45,434 nucleotides of DNA from NCBI GenBank assembly GCA_015231925.1, contig JADGAQ010000004.1, positions 11,546-56,979 of the forward strand, read 5' to 3'. The notes beneath the pieces are model-generated. The model was not told where the DNA came from, made no database searches, and saw nothing but the letters and a program-made list of their open reading frames with translations. Below are positions 15,902 to 23,767 of this stretch, in pieces. The number at the start of each line of letters is the position of its first letter. The stretch's first letter is position 1. Source of the stretch: Magnetococcales bacterium. Lineage in GTDB: Bacteria > Pseudomonadota > Magnetococcia > Magnetococcales > JADGAQ01. The translations under genes and the position numbers were made by a program.

Positions 15902-17707
15902 ATGAACGACATCACTGACATCAAACGGGCGCTGGCATCCAGCGTTCAGCGGGTGGCGGAATATCTGCTCCCCCAGGGAAAACGCGAAGGCCACGAATGG
16001 GAGGTGGGCTCCATCTCCGGAGAGCCTGGCAAATCCCTGAAGGTCCACCTCACCGGCAGCAAGGCGGGGCTGTGGATGGACTTTCAAACCGGGCAGAAAG
16101 GGGATCTGATCGACCTCTGGCAGGCGGTGAAAAACGAAACCCTGACTCAATCCCTGGCAGACATCCGGAAATGGCTGGGCATGAAGGAGCCGGAGTTGGT
16201 CAATCGGCCCCGGCAGTATTCCAGGCCGAAGACGCCCGGAACGCCTGTTCGCCAGGACACCCCGGTTGACGACTATCTGACAAAACAGCGAAAAATCTCC
16301 CCGGAAGCCATCGATGCCTATCGCGTCGGATTCCAGGACCGGAACATGGTCTTCCCGTCGTACCGGAACGGAGAGCTGATTTTCGTCAAGCGGATCGGCA
16401 TCGACCGCACCCCGGAAGGCAAAAAGGTCGTCTCCGTGGAGGCAAACTGCGAGCCATGCCTGTTCGGCTGGCAGGCCATTTCCGACAACGCCCGCTCGGT
16501 CACCATCTGCGAGGGGGAAATCGATGCTCTGACCCTCTACGGCAAGGGCTTCCCCGCCCTGTCGGTCCCGTTTGGCGGCGGCACCGGGGCGAAGCATGCA
16601 TGGGTCGAAACCGAATACCCGCACCTGGAGCGGTTCGAAACCATCTACCTCTGCTTCGACCAGGATGAGACCGGGCAGAAAGCTGTCGTCGAACTGGTGG
16701 AGCGTCTGGGGCGCCATCGCTGCCGGGTGGTGGACCTTCCGGCCAAGGATCCCAACGAGTGGCACCTTCGTGGGGGCACCTTCTCCGACTTCGCCGCTGC
16801 TTTCGTCGCAGCCCGCTCCATCGATCCACCCACGTTGCGCAATGCGGACGATTTTCTGGCGGAGGTGTTGGATCTGTTCTACCCACCGGGCGGCGTCGAG
16901 CCGGGCATGCCAACCGCCTGGAACAAGATCGGGAACAGACTCCGGTTTCGACCGGGCGAACTCACCGTATGGACCGGCAACACCGGGTGCGGCAAGTCCC
17001 AGGCCCTGGGCCAAAGCATCGTCCAGTGGGTGATGCGCGGTGGTCGTTGCCTGCTGGCAAGTCTCGAAATGCGCTCTGCTCGCAGTCTCGAACGGATGGT
17101 TCGGCAGATGACGGGGATGGCGTATCCGCCAAAGCCGTACATCGAGGCCGCCATGGACCGGCTGTCGGAAGGGTTGTGGATTTACGACCTGGTGGGCAAG
17201 GCCGAGGTGAAGGAGTTGCTGCAGGTCTGCGATTACGCCCGTCGCCGGTACGGGGTGGAGATTTTCGTGATCGACTCCCTGATGCGCCTGGGAGTGTCCA
17301 CCGAGGACTACACCGGACAGGAGGCGGCCATGCTGGAGATGGTTTCGTTCGCCGTGAGCCGCAACGTCCACATCCACCTGGTGGCGCATTCCCGGAAAAA
17401 CCGGATGGAAGGGATCCCGTCACCAGGGGCCCAGATCAAGGGGTCGTCAGCAATTGGCGACAACGCCTTCAACGTCATCGAGGTCACCAGGAACTTCGCA
17501 AAGGAGAAGAAATTGGCTGGAGGTGCTACTCCGGAGTCGATCCAGGAAGAACATGACGGCGGCCTCGTGGTGCAAAAGCAGCGAAATGGCACCTGGACTG
17601 GCCAAGTTCGTCTCTGGTTCGATTCAGCCTCCCAACAGTACCTGGAGGGATGGGCCCACAAACCAACCCCGATGTTCGAGTGGTCCGGCCATGTCCAAGA
17701 CTTCTGA
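15902..17707 (+). CDS. Primase-helicase, Twinkle/T7 gp4-like
   Basis: This 601-aa replicative protein has three parts. The N-terminal primase-like region keeps the fold pattern (VHLTGSKAGLWMDFQTGQKG, DLIDLWQAV) but lacks the usual zinc-ribbon cysteines. A TOPRIM domain carries the ICEGEIDAL motif near residue 203 and the CFDQDETG motif near 252. A DnaB/RecA-fold helicase has Walker A GNTGCGKS near 360, Walker B EIFVIDSLMRLG near 457 and IHLVAHSRKN. It should unwind the fork; primer synthesis is uncertain without the zinc domain. It sits between the initiator and SSB-like genes. Confidence 0.9.
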   Translation: MNDITDIKRALASSVQRVAEYLLPQGKREGHEWEVGSISGEPGKSLKVHLTGSKAGLWMDFQTGQKGDLIDLWQAVKNETLTQSLADIRKWLGMKEPELVNRPRQYSRPKTPGTPVRQDTPVDDYLTKQRKISPEAIDAYRVGFQDRNMVFPSYRNGELIFVKRIGIDRTPEGKKVVSVEANCEPCLFGWQAISDNARSVTICEGEIDALTLYGKGFPALSVPFGGGTGAKHAWVETEYPHLERFETIYLCFDQDETGQKAVVELVERLGRHRCRVVDLPAKDPNEWHLRGGTFSDFAAAFVAARSIDPPTLRNADDFLAEVLDLFYPPGGVEPGMPTAWNKIGNRLRFRPGELTVWTGNTGCGKSQALGQSIVQWVMRGGRCLLASLEMRSARSLERMVRQMTGMAYPPKPYIEAAMDRLSEGLWIYDLVGKAEVKELLQVCDYARRRYGVEIFVIDSLMRLGVSTEDYTGQEAAMLEMVSFAVSRNVHIHLVAHSRKNRMEGIPSPGAQIKGSSAIGDNAFNVIEVTRNFAKEKKLAGGATPESIQEEHDGGLVVQKQRNGTWTGQVRLWFDSASQQYLEGWAHKPTPMFEWSGHVQDF

Positions 17708-18041
17708 CACCCCACTGACCGATGACGAAAAAACAGCCGTGGATGTCGTCTTCTGCGCCTTCAAAAGGGCTTGCGGCCAGGCGCTGGTCGACGGTGGATG
17801 GGACCGGGCTACGGTTAGTGGCGGACTTGAACCCGCCAAAGCCGAAACCTGGGAGCAGGTTCCGGGCGTGCTTTGGCTGGTGATGCACGGGTTCGATCTG
17901 GTCAAGATCACCAAGGACTACCTGGAGTTTGCGAAAAAGCAGGAGCGGGTTATGAGGCTTCGCGGCGGGGGATTTCTCGCAGAAAAAGCGAGGCTGGATT
18001 ATTTGGCGCAACATCAACTGGAGAAAAACAGTGAGCGATAA
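17691..18041 (+). CDS. Hypothetical replication-module protein
   Basis: This 116-aa protein overlaps the primase-helicase gene by 17 bases and the SSB-like gene by 11. It is mostly helical (DDEKTAVDVVFCAFKRACGQAL; VLWLVMHGFDLVKITKDYLEFAKKQ by parts) with a basic C-terminus. No family recognised. Its location points to replication, for example a helicase loader or accessory factor. Confidence 0.55.
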   Translation: MSKTSDTPLTDDEKTAVDVVFCAFKRACGQALVDGGWDRATVSGGLEPAKAETWEQVPGVLWLVMHGFDLVKITKDYLEFAKKQERVMRLRGGGFLAEKARLDYLAQHQLEKNSER

Positions 18042-18360
18042 CAATGGACAATTTCAACCATGCACCAACCTTCACCGGGTAACCGGTCTGTGGGAGAAGA
18101 CCAGCAAGAACGGAAGAAAATACCTGGATGGCTCCCTCGGATTTTTGAAGTTGATGATCCTCCCGAACAACAACCGCACCGGTGAAAATTCACCGACCCA
18201 TTACCTCCTTCTGGCCGAAAAGACCCCACACAACGACCAGGGAGGAAATTCTTCCGGACCGCAGCACGGGAGCCAGCAGAACAGCGGTGGAGGGTATCAG
18301 CAGCAGAGTCGGCAGTCTGCATCCCAGCAACCCCAAGTCAGCGACGATATCCCGTTTTGA
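18031..18360 (+). CDS. SSB-like protein with DDIPF tail
   Basis: This 109-aa GTG-started protein has a short beta-rich N-terminal domain (HRVTGLWEKTSKNGRKYLDG, then FLKLMILPN, HYLLLAEK). A Gln/Gly/Ser-rich disordered linker follows, and the protein ends in VSDDIPF. An acidic DDIPF-type tip is the partner-binding signature of bacterial and phage SSBs. The folded part is only about 65 residues, shorter than a standard OB-fold SSB, so it may be a minimal or divergent version. It lies between replication genes and should coat single-stranded DNA and recruit partners. Confidence 0.7.
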   Translation: MSDNNGQFQPCTNLHRVTGLWEKTSKNGRKYLDGSLGFLKLMILPNNNRTGENSPTHYLLLAEKTPHNDQGGNSSGPQHGSQQNSGGGYQQQSRQSASQQPQVSDDIPF

Positions 18361-18363
18361 GCG

Positions 18364-19728
18364 ATGGAAATCTACATCACGGGGAAAATCGAGGTGCGCA
18401 CACCGGTCCCACAGGGACTGCTGGCGGCTGTGCGCAAGGCCAACACCTTCGCCAACCCGGAGTATGTCCGCCAACTCTCCTCCGGACGACGCAGTTACGT
18501 GTCCCCCACCGTCACCACGCTGAGGGAGATTGACGGGTGGTTGCACATTCCGCGCGGATTCGGCAAACGGCTCCATGCCATGGCCGGAAGCATGGGCATC
18601 GTGCCGGAATGGCTCGATTGCCGGGTGGAATCTCCGGCTACTTTCCCGGCGCGTCTCCGCGAGGTCTCGTTGCGAGACTACCAGGAGAGGGCGGTCAGGG
18701 AGTCGCTTATCGACACCCAGGGGGTGATCGTGTCCCCCACCGCGTCGGGGAAAACCATCACGGCTCTGGAGCTGATCCGGCGTCGGGGGCAAAAAGCGGT
18801 CGTGCTGGTCCACGCCCGGGAACTGGCCAGGCAATGGCGCGAGGTGATTCGGGCGCGACTTGGCGTCGAACCCGGCATGATCGGCGATGGGCAATGGCTC
18901 ATTGGGCAACAAATCACCGTGGCCACCATCCAGACACTGGCATCGAGGCCGGAGGCAACCACACGACTGGCGCGATCTGTCGGTTTGGTGTTGGTGGACG
19001 AGTGCCACCACATCCCCGCTGAAACGTTTGCTGAGGTGATCGGCCTGTTCCCTGCCCGGTACCGGTACGGCTTCACGGCGACCCCGGACCGTGGTGACGG
19101 GCTTGGCGACATCATCCACCGCTTGCTTGGCGATGTGGTGGCCACCGTCGAAGCCGGGGAAGTGTTGGATATCGGGGGTATCGTCCCGGCCATCATCCAG
19201 GTGGTGCCGACTGGGATCCAGGCCAAAGGCATTGACCCGGCAAAACACGGATGGAGCGAGTTTGTCTCAGCCATCACCGCCGATGCGGAGCGGAACAGGC
19301 TCATCGCCGCGACGGTTCGGAAAGTCGCCAACCGGCGGACCCTGATCTTGACTGACAGGGTGGAGCATGCCGAGGAGTTGGCCAGGCTTCTTCCGGGGGC
19401 CGTGCTGGTTCATGGCAAACTTCCGGCAGCGAAACGTGCCGCTGCCATGTCCGCCATGCTGGAAGCCCAGATTACGGTGGGGACCAAAGGGCTCCTTGGT
19501 GAGGGGGTGGACTGCTCGGTTTGGTCCTGTCTGGCGATGGCTTGTCCCATGTCCGGGGAAACCCCGCTACGGCAGGCAGTTGGACGGGTGATCCGGCCAG
19601 CTCCAGGGAAAAAAGATGGACTGACAATCGATTTTCTCGACGACCACCCGTTTGCTTACGGGGCGTTCCGGAAACGGCGTGTCGTCTACAACAGCCAGAA
19701 ATGGCGGGTGACCAACTGGAGGGGATGA
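18364..19728 (+). CDS. SF2 helicase, XPB/SSL2-like
   Basis: This 454-aa ATP-dependent helicase has an N-terminal domain (about 1-95), then Walker A SPTASGKT (124-131) and the DECH box (212-215). Motif III FTATPDRGDG and C-terminal motifs RTLILTDRVEHAEELARLL, GTKGLLGEGVDC and QAVGRVIRP follow. This matches the XPB/Rad25-type SF2 helicases common in phages, which translocate on or unwind DNA and may assist replication or recombination intermediates. Its stop overlaps the RuvC-like start as ATGA. Confidence 0.9.
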   Translation: MEIYITGKIEVRTPVPQGLLAAVRKANTFANPEYVRQLSSGRRSYVSPTVTTLREIDGWLHIPRGFGKRLHAMAGSMGIVPEWLDCRVESPATFPARLREVSLRDYQERAVRESLIDTQGVIVSPTASGKTITALELIRRRGQKAVVLVHARELARQWREVIRARLGVEPGMIGDGQWLIGQQITVATIQTLASRPEATTRLARSVGLVLVDECHHIPAETFAEVIGLFPARYRYGFTATPDRGDGLGDIIHRLLGDVVATVEAGEVLDIGGIVPAIIQVVPTGIQAKGIDPAKHGWSEFVSAITADAERNRLIAATVRKVANRRTLILTDRVEHAEELARLLPGAVLVHGKLPAAKRAAAMSAMLEAQITVGTKGLLGEGVDCSVWSCLAMACPMSGETPLRQAVGRVIRPAPGKKDGLTIDFLDDHPFAYGAFRKRRVVYNSQKWRVTNWRG

Positions 19729-20183
19729 TGGCGATTTTGGCGTTGGACCTTGGAACAAACACCGGCTGGGCCATCCGTCACTCGGATGGGTCCATCGTCA
19801 GCGGGACCAACAAGTTCGCTCCCGGTCGATTCGAGGGAGGCGGTATGTCTTTCCTGCGGTTTCGGGCTTGGCTGAACGGTGTGGCCGAGGCCGGGAAAAT
19901 CGACCGGGTGACCTTCGAGGAGGTGCGGCGCCACATCGGCACCACGGCGGCCCACGTCTATGGGGGCTTCCTCGCAACGCTTTCGGCGTGGTGCGAGGAG
20001 AGGGGGATCCCGTACCAGGGTGTCCCGGTTGGCACCATCAAGCTCCACGCCACCGGGAAAGGTAATGCGGGCAAGGACCTGATGATCGAAGCCATGCAGG
20101 CGAAGGGCCATGCTCCGGGCGACGACAACGAGGCGGACGCGCTGGCCATCCTTTACTGGGCAATGGAGCAGGATGCGCAATGA
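19725..20183 (+). CDS. RuvC-like Holliday junction resolvase
   Basis: This 152-aa protein has the RNase H-fold resolvase pattern: LALDLGTNTGWAI with the first acidic residue, VTFEEVRRHIGTTAAHVYGG by parts, and DNEADALAILYW near the C-terminus. Such phage enzymes cleave branched DNA and replication junctions before packaging. The start overlaps the helicase stop, and ATG 19728 is equally possible. It is coupled to the next gene by ATGA. Confidence 0.88.
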   Translation: MMAILALDLGTNTGWAIRHSDGSIVSGTNKFAPGRFEGGGMSFLRFRAWLNGVAEAGKIDRVTFEEVRRHIGTTAAHVYGGFLATLSAWCEERGIPYQGVPVGTIKLHATGKGNAGKDLMIEAMQAKGHAPGDDNEADALAILYWAMEQDAQ

Positions 20184-20668
20184 AACACGCCAACGCGACG
20201 CACGTAGCCCGGCAAATTCGCGTTATTTCGGAAAAGGAATGGCAGAGTAGCGGTCGTAATGAAAAACGCGAATTAGAGGCCAATAATAGCCAAATCGCAT
20301 TGACTCCGAAAGACGTTGCCAAAAGGCTGAAGGAGGCAGTCCTCACTCTTCGCCAACTGCCCATGAAGGATCTCAAACCGCCGGGGTACAGGTCCAACTG
20401 GCCCGACGTGGTCCATGATGCAGCCGAGGCCTACGGATACGACGATTCGTCCTACCGGGAAGACCCTCCGACAGCGGCAGCTATCACCCAAATGGACGAG
20501 GCAATCAACTGGCTGTGCTGTCTTGATAAAAATCATACAAGACTGGTGTGGATGGTGGCGGATGAAATCCCATGGAAGAAGATCTGCAGATGCTTTGGAA
20601 TTTCAAGGGCGACAGCAAACAGACGTTGGAAATATGCTATCGGAAGGATAGTTCAGTTTCATCCATAA
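20180..20668 (+). CDS. DUF6362-like HTH protein, putative late regulator
   Basis: This 162-aa protein ends in a sigma-like helix-turn-helix (RLVWMVADEIPWKKICRCFG then ISRATANRRWKYAI), characteristic of phage DUF6362 proteins. It is the last gene of the replication block and is followed by a gene-free leader with a strong terminator before the lysis genes. That is the position of lambda Q, so I infer a late-gene regulator or antiterminator. Confidence 0.65.
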   Translation: MKHANATHVARQIRVISEKEWQSSGRNEKRELEANNSQIALTPKDVAKRLKEAVLTLRQLPMKDLKPPGYRSNWPDVVHDAAEAYGYDDSSYREDPPTAAAITQMDEAINWLCCLDKNHTRLVWMVADEIPWKKICRCFGISRATANRRWKYAIGRIVQFHP

Positions 20669-20692
20669 AAGTTCCCGGTAAAAATTTCCGGT

Positions 20693-20717
20693 GAGACAAA
20701 CGAGACAAAATTTGACA
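20693..20717 (+). promoter_or_regulatory. Late-leader direct repeat and TTGACA box
   Basis: GAGACAAA occurs at 20693-20700 and 20702-20709, followed by TTGACA at 20712-20717. No -10 box lies at normal spacing; a TATGAT at 20728-20733 is too close. The cluster may be an activator or late-promoter site between the putative late regulator and the lysis genes. Confidence 0.25.
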
Positions 20718-20782
20718 GAGTGAACACTATGATTGCGGAACGCACGCCCTGCGGACCGCACAAATTGAATGGCCTCCTCCAG

Positions 20783-20816
20783 CCCGCCACGGGAAACCTT
20801 GGCGGGTTTCTTTTTT
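20783..20816 (+). terminator. Rho-independent terminator before the lysis operon
   Basis: CCCGCCA (20783-20789) pairs with TGGCGGG (20800-20806), followed at once by TTTCTTTTTT. It lies just upstream of the holin gene, so late transcription would need to start after it or read through it. Confidence 0.85.
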
Positions 20817-20831
20817 CCGGAGACTGACAGT

Positions 20832-21038
20832 GTGAACACGATCTTTGATCGCCTGAAAGAACCGTCCACTTGGGCTGGACTATCGTCTGTGGTGGTTCAG
20901 TTTGCTCCCCCAATTGTTTTGTCTTTCGGGGGGTCTCCCGAAAAGGTCAAGGCTATTGCGGACACACTTTCCTTGATCTCTGCTTTTGCAGCGATTTTCA
21001 TGCCTGAGGGTAAAACCGGTGGCAATCGGGCTGAGTAG
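20832..21038 (+). CDS. Holin-like small membrane protein
   Basis: This 68-aa GTG-started protein has two hydrophobic segments (AGLSSVVVQFAPPIVLSFGG and ADTLSLISAFAAIFMP) and a short polar tail. It is followed by an M15 endolysin. Size, topology and position fit a phage holin that permeabilises the inner membrane at lysis. GGAG lies upstream of the GTG. Confidence 0.7.
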   Translation: MNTIFDRLKEPSTWAGLSSVVVQFAPPIVLSFGGSPEKVKAIADTLSLISAFAAIFMPEGKTGGNRAE

Positions 21039-21093
21039 ATTCACCGTCGGGCTCTTTTCCGGTTTGCGCAACTCCTGGTTTAAAGGTGACAAC

Positions 21094-21492
21094 ATGCCCC
21101 CCACGACCGCCGAATGGCCCTGGACGCACTTCTCCCGTGGTGAGATGACCTGCAAATGTGGGTGCGGATGCGCCGACATGGACCCGGATTTTATGGACCT
21201 GTTGGAGCGGTTGCGCTTCGAGTGCGGCGACTTGCCGATGACGATCAATTCCGGTTATCGCTGCCCGGACCACAACGAGCGTGCCAGCACCAGTGGGCGG
21301 GACGGGGCGCACACCACAGGGCGCGCGGTCGATATTGCATGCTCCGGAAAGCGTCAGGAGCAAATCCAAAAAGTAGCCAAAAGTCTCGGCTGCACAGGCT
21401 TCGGGAACGAACACGGCTTTCTGCACATCGACAACCTGACCGTGGCAGATGGCCCGAAATGGCGCGTCCGGCCCAACTCCTGGAAGTACTGA
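21094..21492 (+). CDS. M15-family endolysin (D,D- or L,D-peptidase)
   Basis: This 132-aa protein matches peptidase M15_3: TINSGYRCPDHNE, then GAHTTGRAVDIA (zinc-binding His and Asp) and FLHIDN (second zinc His with Asp). It would cleave peptide cross-links in peptidoglycan at the end of infection. The ATG at 21094 follows AAAGGTG; an upstream GTG at 21019 would add residues overlapping the holin. It lies between holin and a coiled-coil membrane protein, completing a lysis cassette. Confidence 0.85.
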   Translation: MPPTTAEWPWTHFSRGEMTCKCGCGCADMDPDFMDLLERLRFECGDLPMTINSGYRCPDHNERASTSGRDGAHTTGRAVDIACSGKRQEQIQKVAKSLGCTGFGNEHGFLHIDNLTVADGPKWRVRPNSWKY

Positions 21493-21493
21493 C

Positions 21494-21703
21494 ATGGATG
21501 TTCAGCAGGACATTCTGCTCCGTCTCGGGGAGTTGATTGGGAAAATCGAGACCATCCTGACCCGGCAGGAGGAGCTTACAAAATGGATTTCCAAGCTCGA
21601 TGACCGATTGCGGGCGGTGGAAATCAAGGCCGCCGCATGGGGAGCCGCCGGCGGTGGAGTCGCCGCAACTGCGGTGCATTACATTTTCAAAACGACAAAC
21701 TGA
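21494..21703 (+). CDS. Coiled-coil plus C-terminal membrane anchor, lysis accessory
   Basis: This 69-aa protein has an amphipathic helix (ILLRLGELIGKIETILTRQE, then KWISKLDDRLRAVE) followed by a small-residue-rich membrane segment (WGAAGGGVAATAVHYIF). The plan resembles XhlA/hemolysin-type phage proteins next to holins. It overlaps nothing but abuts both neighbours (1 and 0 bases), implying co-translation. It is probably a lysis accessory. Confidence 0.6.
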   Translation: MDVQQDILLRLGELIGKIETILTRQEELTKWISKLDDRLRAVEIKAAAWGAAGGGVAATAVHYIFKTTN

Positions 21704-22477
21704 ATGGCTGTCATCCAGATTGATCAAAGCGATGTCGAGCAGATCCGGGCGATTCTGAGCGGCATGGGGTCAGCGGTTCAGTTCGGGACGAAGGTGGCCA
21801 TCAACAAAACCGCCTACGAGGTCAGAAGCGCTGAAAGGGCGGAGATGCAGCGCGTTTTCGACCGCCCGATTCGTTACACCCTGAACAGCCTGAAGGTCCA
21901 GACCGCATCCTCTCAAAACGGAATGGAAGCATCTGACTGGTTCAAAAAGCCCGCCGACTCCGGAGCGGAGCGGAAGAGCCACTATCTCGAACCCCAGGTG
22001 TTCGGCGGACCGAGACGTGACAAGGCCAGCGAGCGGCTGCTGAAGATAAAGGGCGTCCTGCCCATCAATCAGCAGTGGGTGCCGACGCCGGCGACGAAAT
22101 ACGATTCGGCGGGCAACCCGAACAAGGGGCAGATTCAACAGATTCTGTCCGGGTTGCAGGCTTTCCTGGAGATAAACGCCCAGCAGAACGCGACGGCTCG
22201 CTCCCGGAGGCGCAACCGGGTACGCCGCGAGGTGTCGGTTGCCAAAGATCAGAGGGGAAACCCCTACGGCATCCGCTTCAACGGCAGGCTGGTCTACTAC
22301 TTCGTCAAACCGAAATACCCTAAACGGTTCAAGTTCTACGAGGTCGGCGAACACAAGGCTCACGAGATCCTGCCCGGTCTGTTGCAGTCCGAGATCAGGC
22401 GGTCAATCGCCCGGTATGCTGCCAGACATGGCGGCAACATGCGTCCGTCTCGTGGGCTGCTTGCCAGGTTCGGCTGA
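21704..22477 (+). CDS. Minor tail protein Z-like
   Basis: This 257-aa basic protein has a pattern recalling phage minor tail protein Z (GTKVAINKTAYEVRSAERAE near the start). Central and C-terminal Arg-rich regions follow (ARSRRRNRVRREVSV). Lambda gpZ acts in tail completion and DNA positioning at the head-tail junction. Here it is in the lysis region before the terminase rather than with the tail-completion genes at 31-32 kb, an uncommon order. The assignment is from residue pattern, not from catalytic residues. Confidence 0.55.
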   Translation: MAVIQIDQSDVEQIRAILSGMGSAVQFGTKVAINKTAYEVRSAERAEMQRVFDRPIRYTLNSLKVQTASSQNGMEASDWFKKPADSGAERKSHYLEPQVFGGPRRDKASERLLKIKGVLPINQQWVPTPATKYDSAGNPNKGQIQQILSGLQAFLEINAQQNATARSRRRNRVRREVSVAKDQRGNPYGIRFNGRLVYYFVKPKYPKRFKFYEVGEHKAHEILPGLLQSEIRRSIARYAARHGGNMRPSRGLLARFG

Positions 22478-22693
22478 TGGCGACCACCCGTGGAAATGCA
22501 GGTGGGTCTGGGCTGGGCCTGGGGGCTGCTGGGACGAGGCTCGTTCGACCCCCTTCCCCGCCTCATAACCACATAAGGGTAGGTACTTCCGGACGGCGAA
22601 TCCCGAGGGTCCGTTCGAACCCCAACATATTTGTAGTGTGCCGGCGGAAAACGGGTTTCCAGGTTCCAGGGAGGGCACCATTTTGAGGGAACC
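22478..22693. other. Non-coding stretch before small terminase, candidate packaging-site region
   Basis: There is no convincing gene; a 69-codon frame at 22477 has no protein-like composition. The stretch carries a G-tract cluster (22504-22533) and two copies of GTTCGA (22543-22548 and 22613-22618), each followed by a C-rich run. Its position directly upstream of the small terminase is where cos or pac sites usually lie. The packaging role is inferred from location. Confidence 0.35.
22504..22533 (+). other. G-quadruplex-forming motif
   Basis: GGG runs at 22504, 22510, 22515, 22521-22525 and 22531 are separated by loops of 3, 2, 3 and 5 bases. This satisfies the usual four-tract rule for an intramolecular G-quadruplex on the + strand. 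Confidence 0.6.
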
Positions 22694-22696
22694 GTG

Positions 22697-23194
22697 ATGG
22701 GAATGTCAATCCGTGCTTACGCCATACGTCGCGGCGTGTCGCATACCGCCGTGCGTAAGGCGTTGAGCAGCGGAAGGATCACTGCGGAGCCTGACGGAAC
22801 CCTTGATCCTGACAAATGCGACGCCGCATGGGCCGCCAACACAAATCAGGCTCAGACCCGGAAACCTCCCGATCAGGGTTCCATCGCTGGAAACCCGTCC
22901 GAACAGGGGCCGGATTATCAAAAAGCAAGAGCTATCAAAGAGGCTTTTCAGGCCAAGCTCGCACAGCAGGAGTACCAAAAAAGAGCCAGGGAACTGGTAA
23001 AAGCTGATGAGGTAAGACAGGCAACTGCCAGGTCTTTTGGACTGGTCAGGGACCGCATGAGAGCCATTCCGTTTCGGTTGGGCCCTGTCCTGGCTGTCAC
23101 CACGGAGGCGAGCGAAATCGTTCGTCTGTTGAAGCAAGAGATTGATGATGCCCTGAACGGCGTCGCAGACGAGATCGTCAATGATGATGCCTGA
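22697..23194 (+). CDS. Terminase small subunit
   Basis: This 165-aa protein has an N-terminal HTH (IRAYAIRRGVSHTAVRKALS) for packaging-site recognition and a central disordered Pro/Gln region. A long helical segment (KARAIKEAFQAKLAQQEYQK) follows, then a C-terminal domain (DRMRAIPFRLGPVLA) typical of Nu1-type/phage small terminases. It recognises the packaging site and recruits the large subunit. A GTG lies one codon upstream; the ATG is used. The end overlaps the ParB-like gene by 14 bases. Confidence 0.8.
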   Translation: MGMSIRAYAIRRGVSHTAVRKALSSGRITAEPDGTLDPDKCDAAWAANTNQAQTRKPPDQGSIAGNPSEQGPDYQKARAIKEAFQAKLAQQEYQKRARELVKADEVRQATARSFGLVRDRMRAIPFRLGPVLAVTTEASEIVRLLKQEIDDALNGVADEIVNDDA

Positions 23195-23765
23195 AAAAGT
23201 AGAGAAGTGGCCGATTGATCGGTTGATTCCTTTCGCCGGCAACGCACGCACCCATTCTGAATCCCAGGTGGGGAAGGTGGCGGCGAGCATGAAGGAGTTC
23301 GGTTTCACCTCGCCCATCCTGGTGGACGGTAAGGACGGCATCATCGCCGGACACTGCCGCCTGATGGCGGCCCGCAAGCTCGGGCTGGCCGAAGTGCCGG
23401 TCATCGTCCTGGATCATCTGTCCGACGCCCAGCGCCGGGCCTACATCCTGGCCGATAACAAGCTGGCCCTGGATGCGGGGTGGGATAGCGAACTTCTTGA
23501 GGCAGCGTTGATCGCTCTTTCGGAAGACGGATTTGACCTGGAATTGACCGGTTTTGCTCCTGGAGAGCTTGACCTGTTATCCGAGGAGGTTAGCGCCGAA
23601 CTGCCGTCATGGGGGAGCGCGAAGGCGACAGAGCAGCCGCGGGCAAAGGGGGACGTTTTGCAGGTTGCGGAAATTGTCCTTTCGGGTCCGGTAACAGCCG
23701 AAGACGCTGAAAAGCTCCGTGCTGAGTATTACGGCAGGGGAATCAAAGTCAGTTTTAGGGGGTAG
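23181..23765 (+). CDS. ParB/Srx-domain protein, IbrB-like
   Basis: This 194-aa protein has the ParB/sulfiredoxin-like N-terminal domain: WPIDRLIPFAGNARTHSE, MKEFGFTSPILVD and the GIIAGHCRLMAARKLG box typical of phage ParB-like nucleases. A C-terminal extension has no recognised domain. The fold can be an NTP-dependent DNA-binding or nuclease module. It is directly followed by a PAPS-reductase-family gene, the same pairing as IbrB/IbrA. Three consecutive ATGs (23181, 23184, 23187) leave the exact start open. Confidence 0.8.
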   Translation: MMMPEKVEKWPIDRLIPFAGNARTHSESQVGKVAASMKEFGFTSPILVDGKDGIIAGHCRLMAARKLGLAEVPVIVLDHLSDAQRRAYILADNKLALDAGWDSELLEAALIALSEDGFDLELTGFAPGELDLLSEEVSAELPSWGSAKATEQPRAKGDVLQVAEIVLSGPVTAEDAEKLRAEYYGRGIKVSFRG

Positions 23766-23767
23766 CG

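Noticed and set aside
15650-17389. Long minus-strand open frame opposite the primase-helicase.
   Set aside because: Antisense shadow of a high-GC gene; the + strand product has clear TOPRIM and helicase motifs.
22535-22630. GTTCGA-containing segments suggestive of tRNA T-loops.
   Set aside because: The flanking bases cannot form the 5-bp T-stem, and no acceptor, D or anticodon arms are found.
22477-22686. A 69-codon frame starting in a TGATG overlap after the tail-Z-like gene.
   Set aside because: Gly/Pro/Arg-rich composition that looks like translated G-C tracts, no ribosome site of its own, and it lies in the presumed packaging region.
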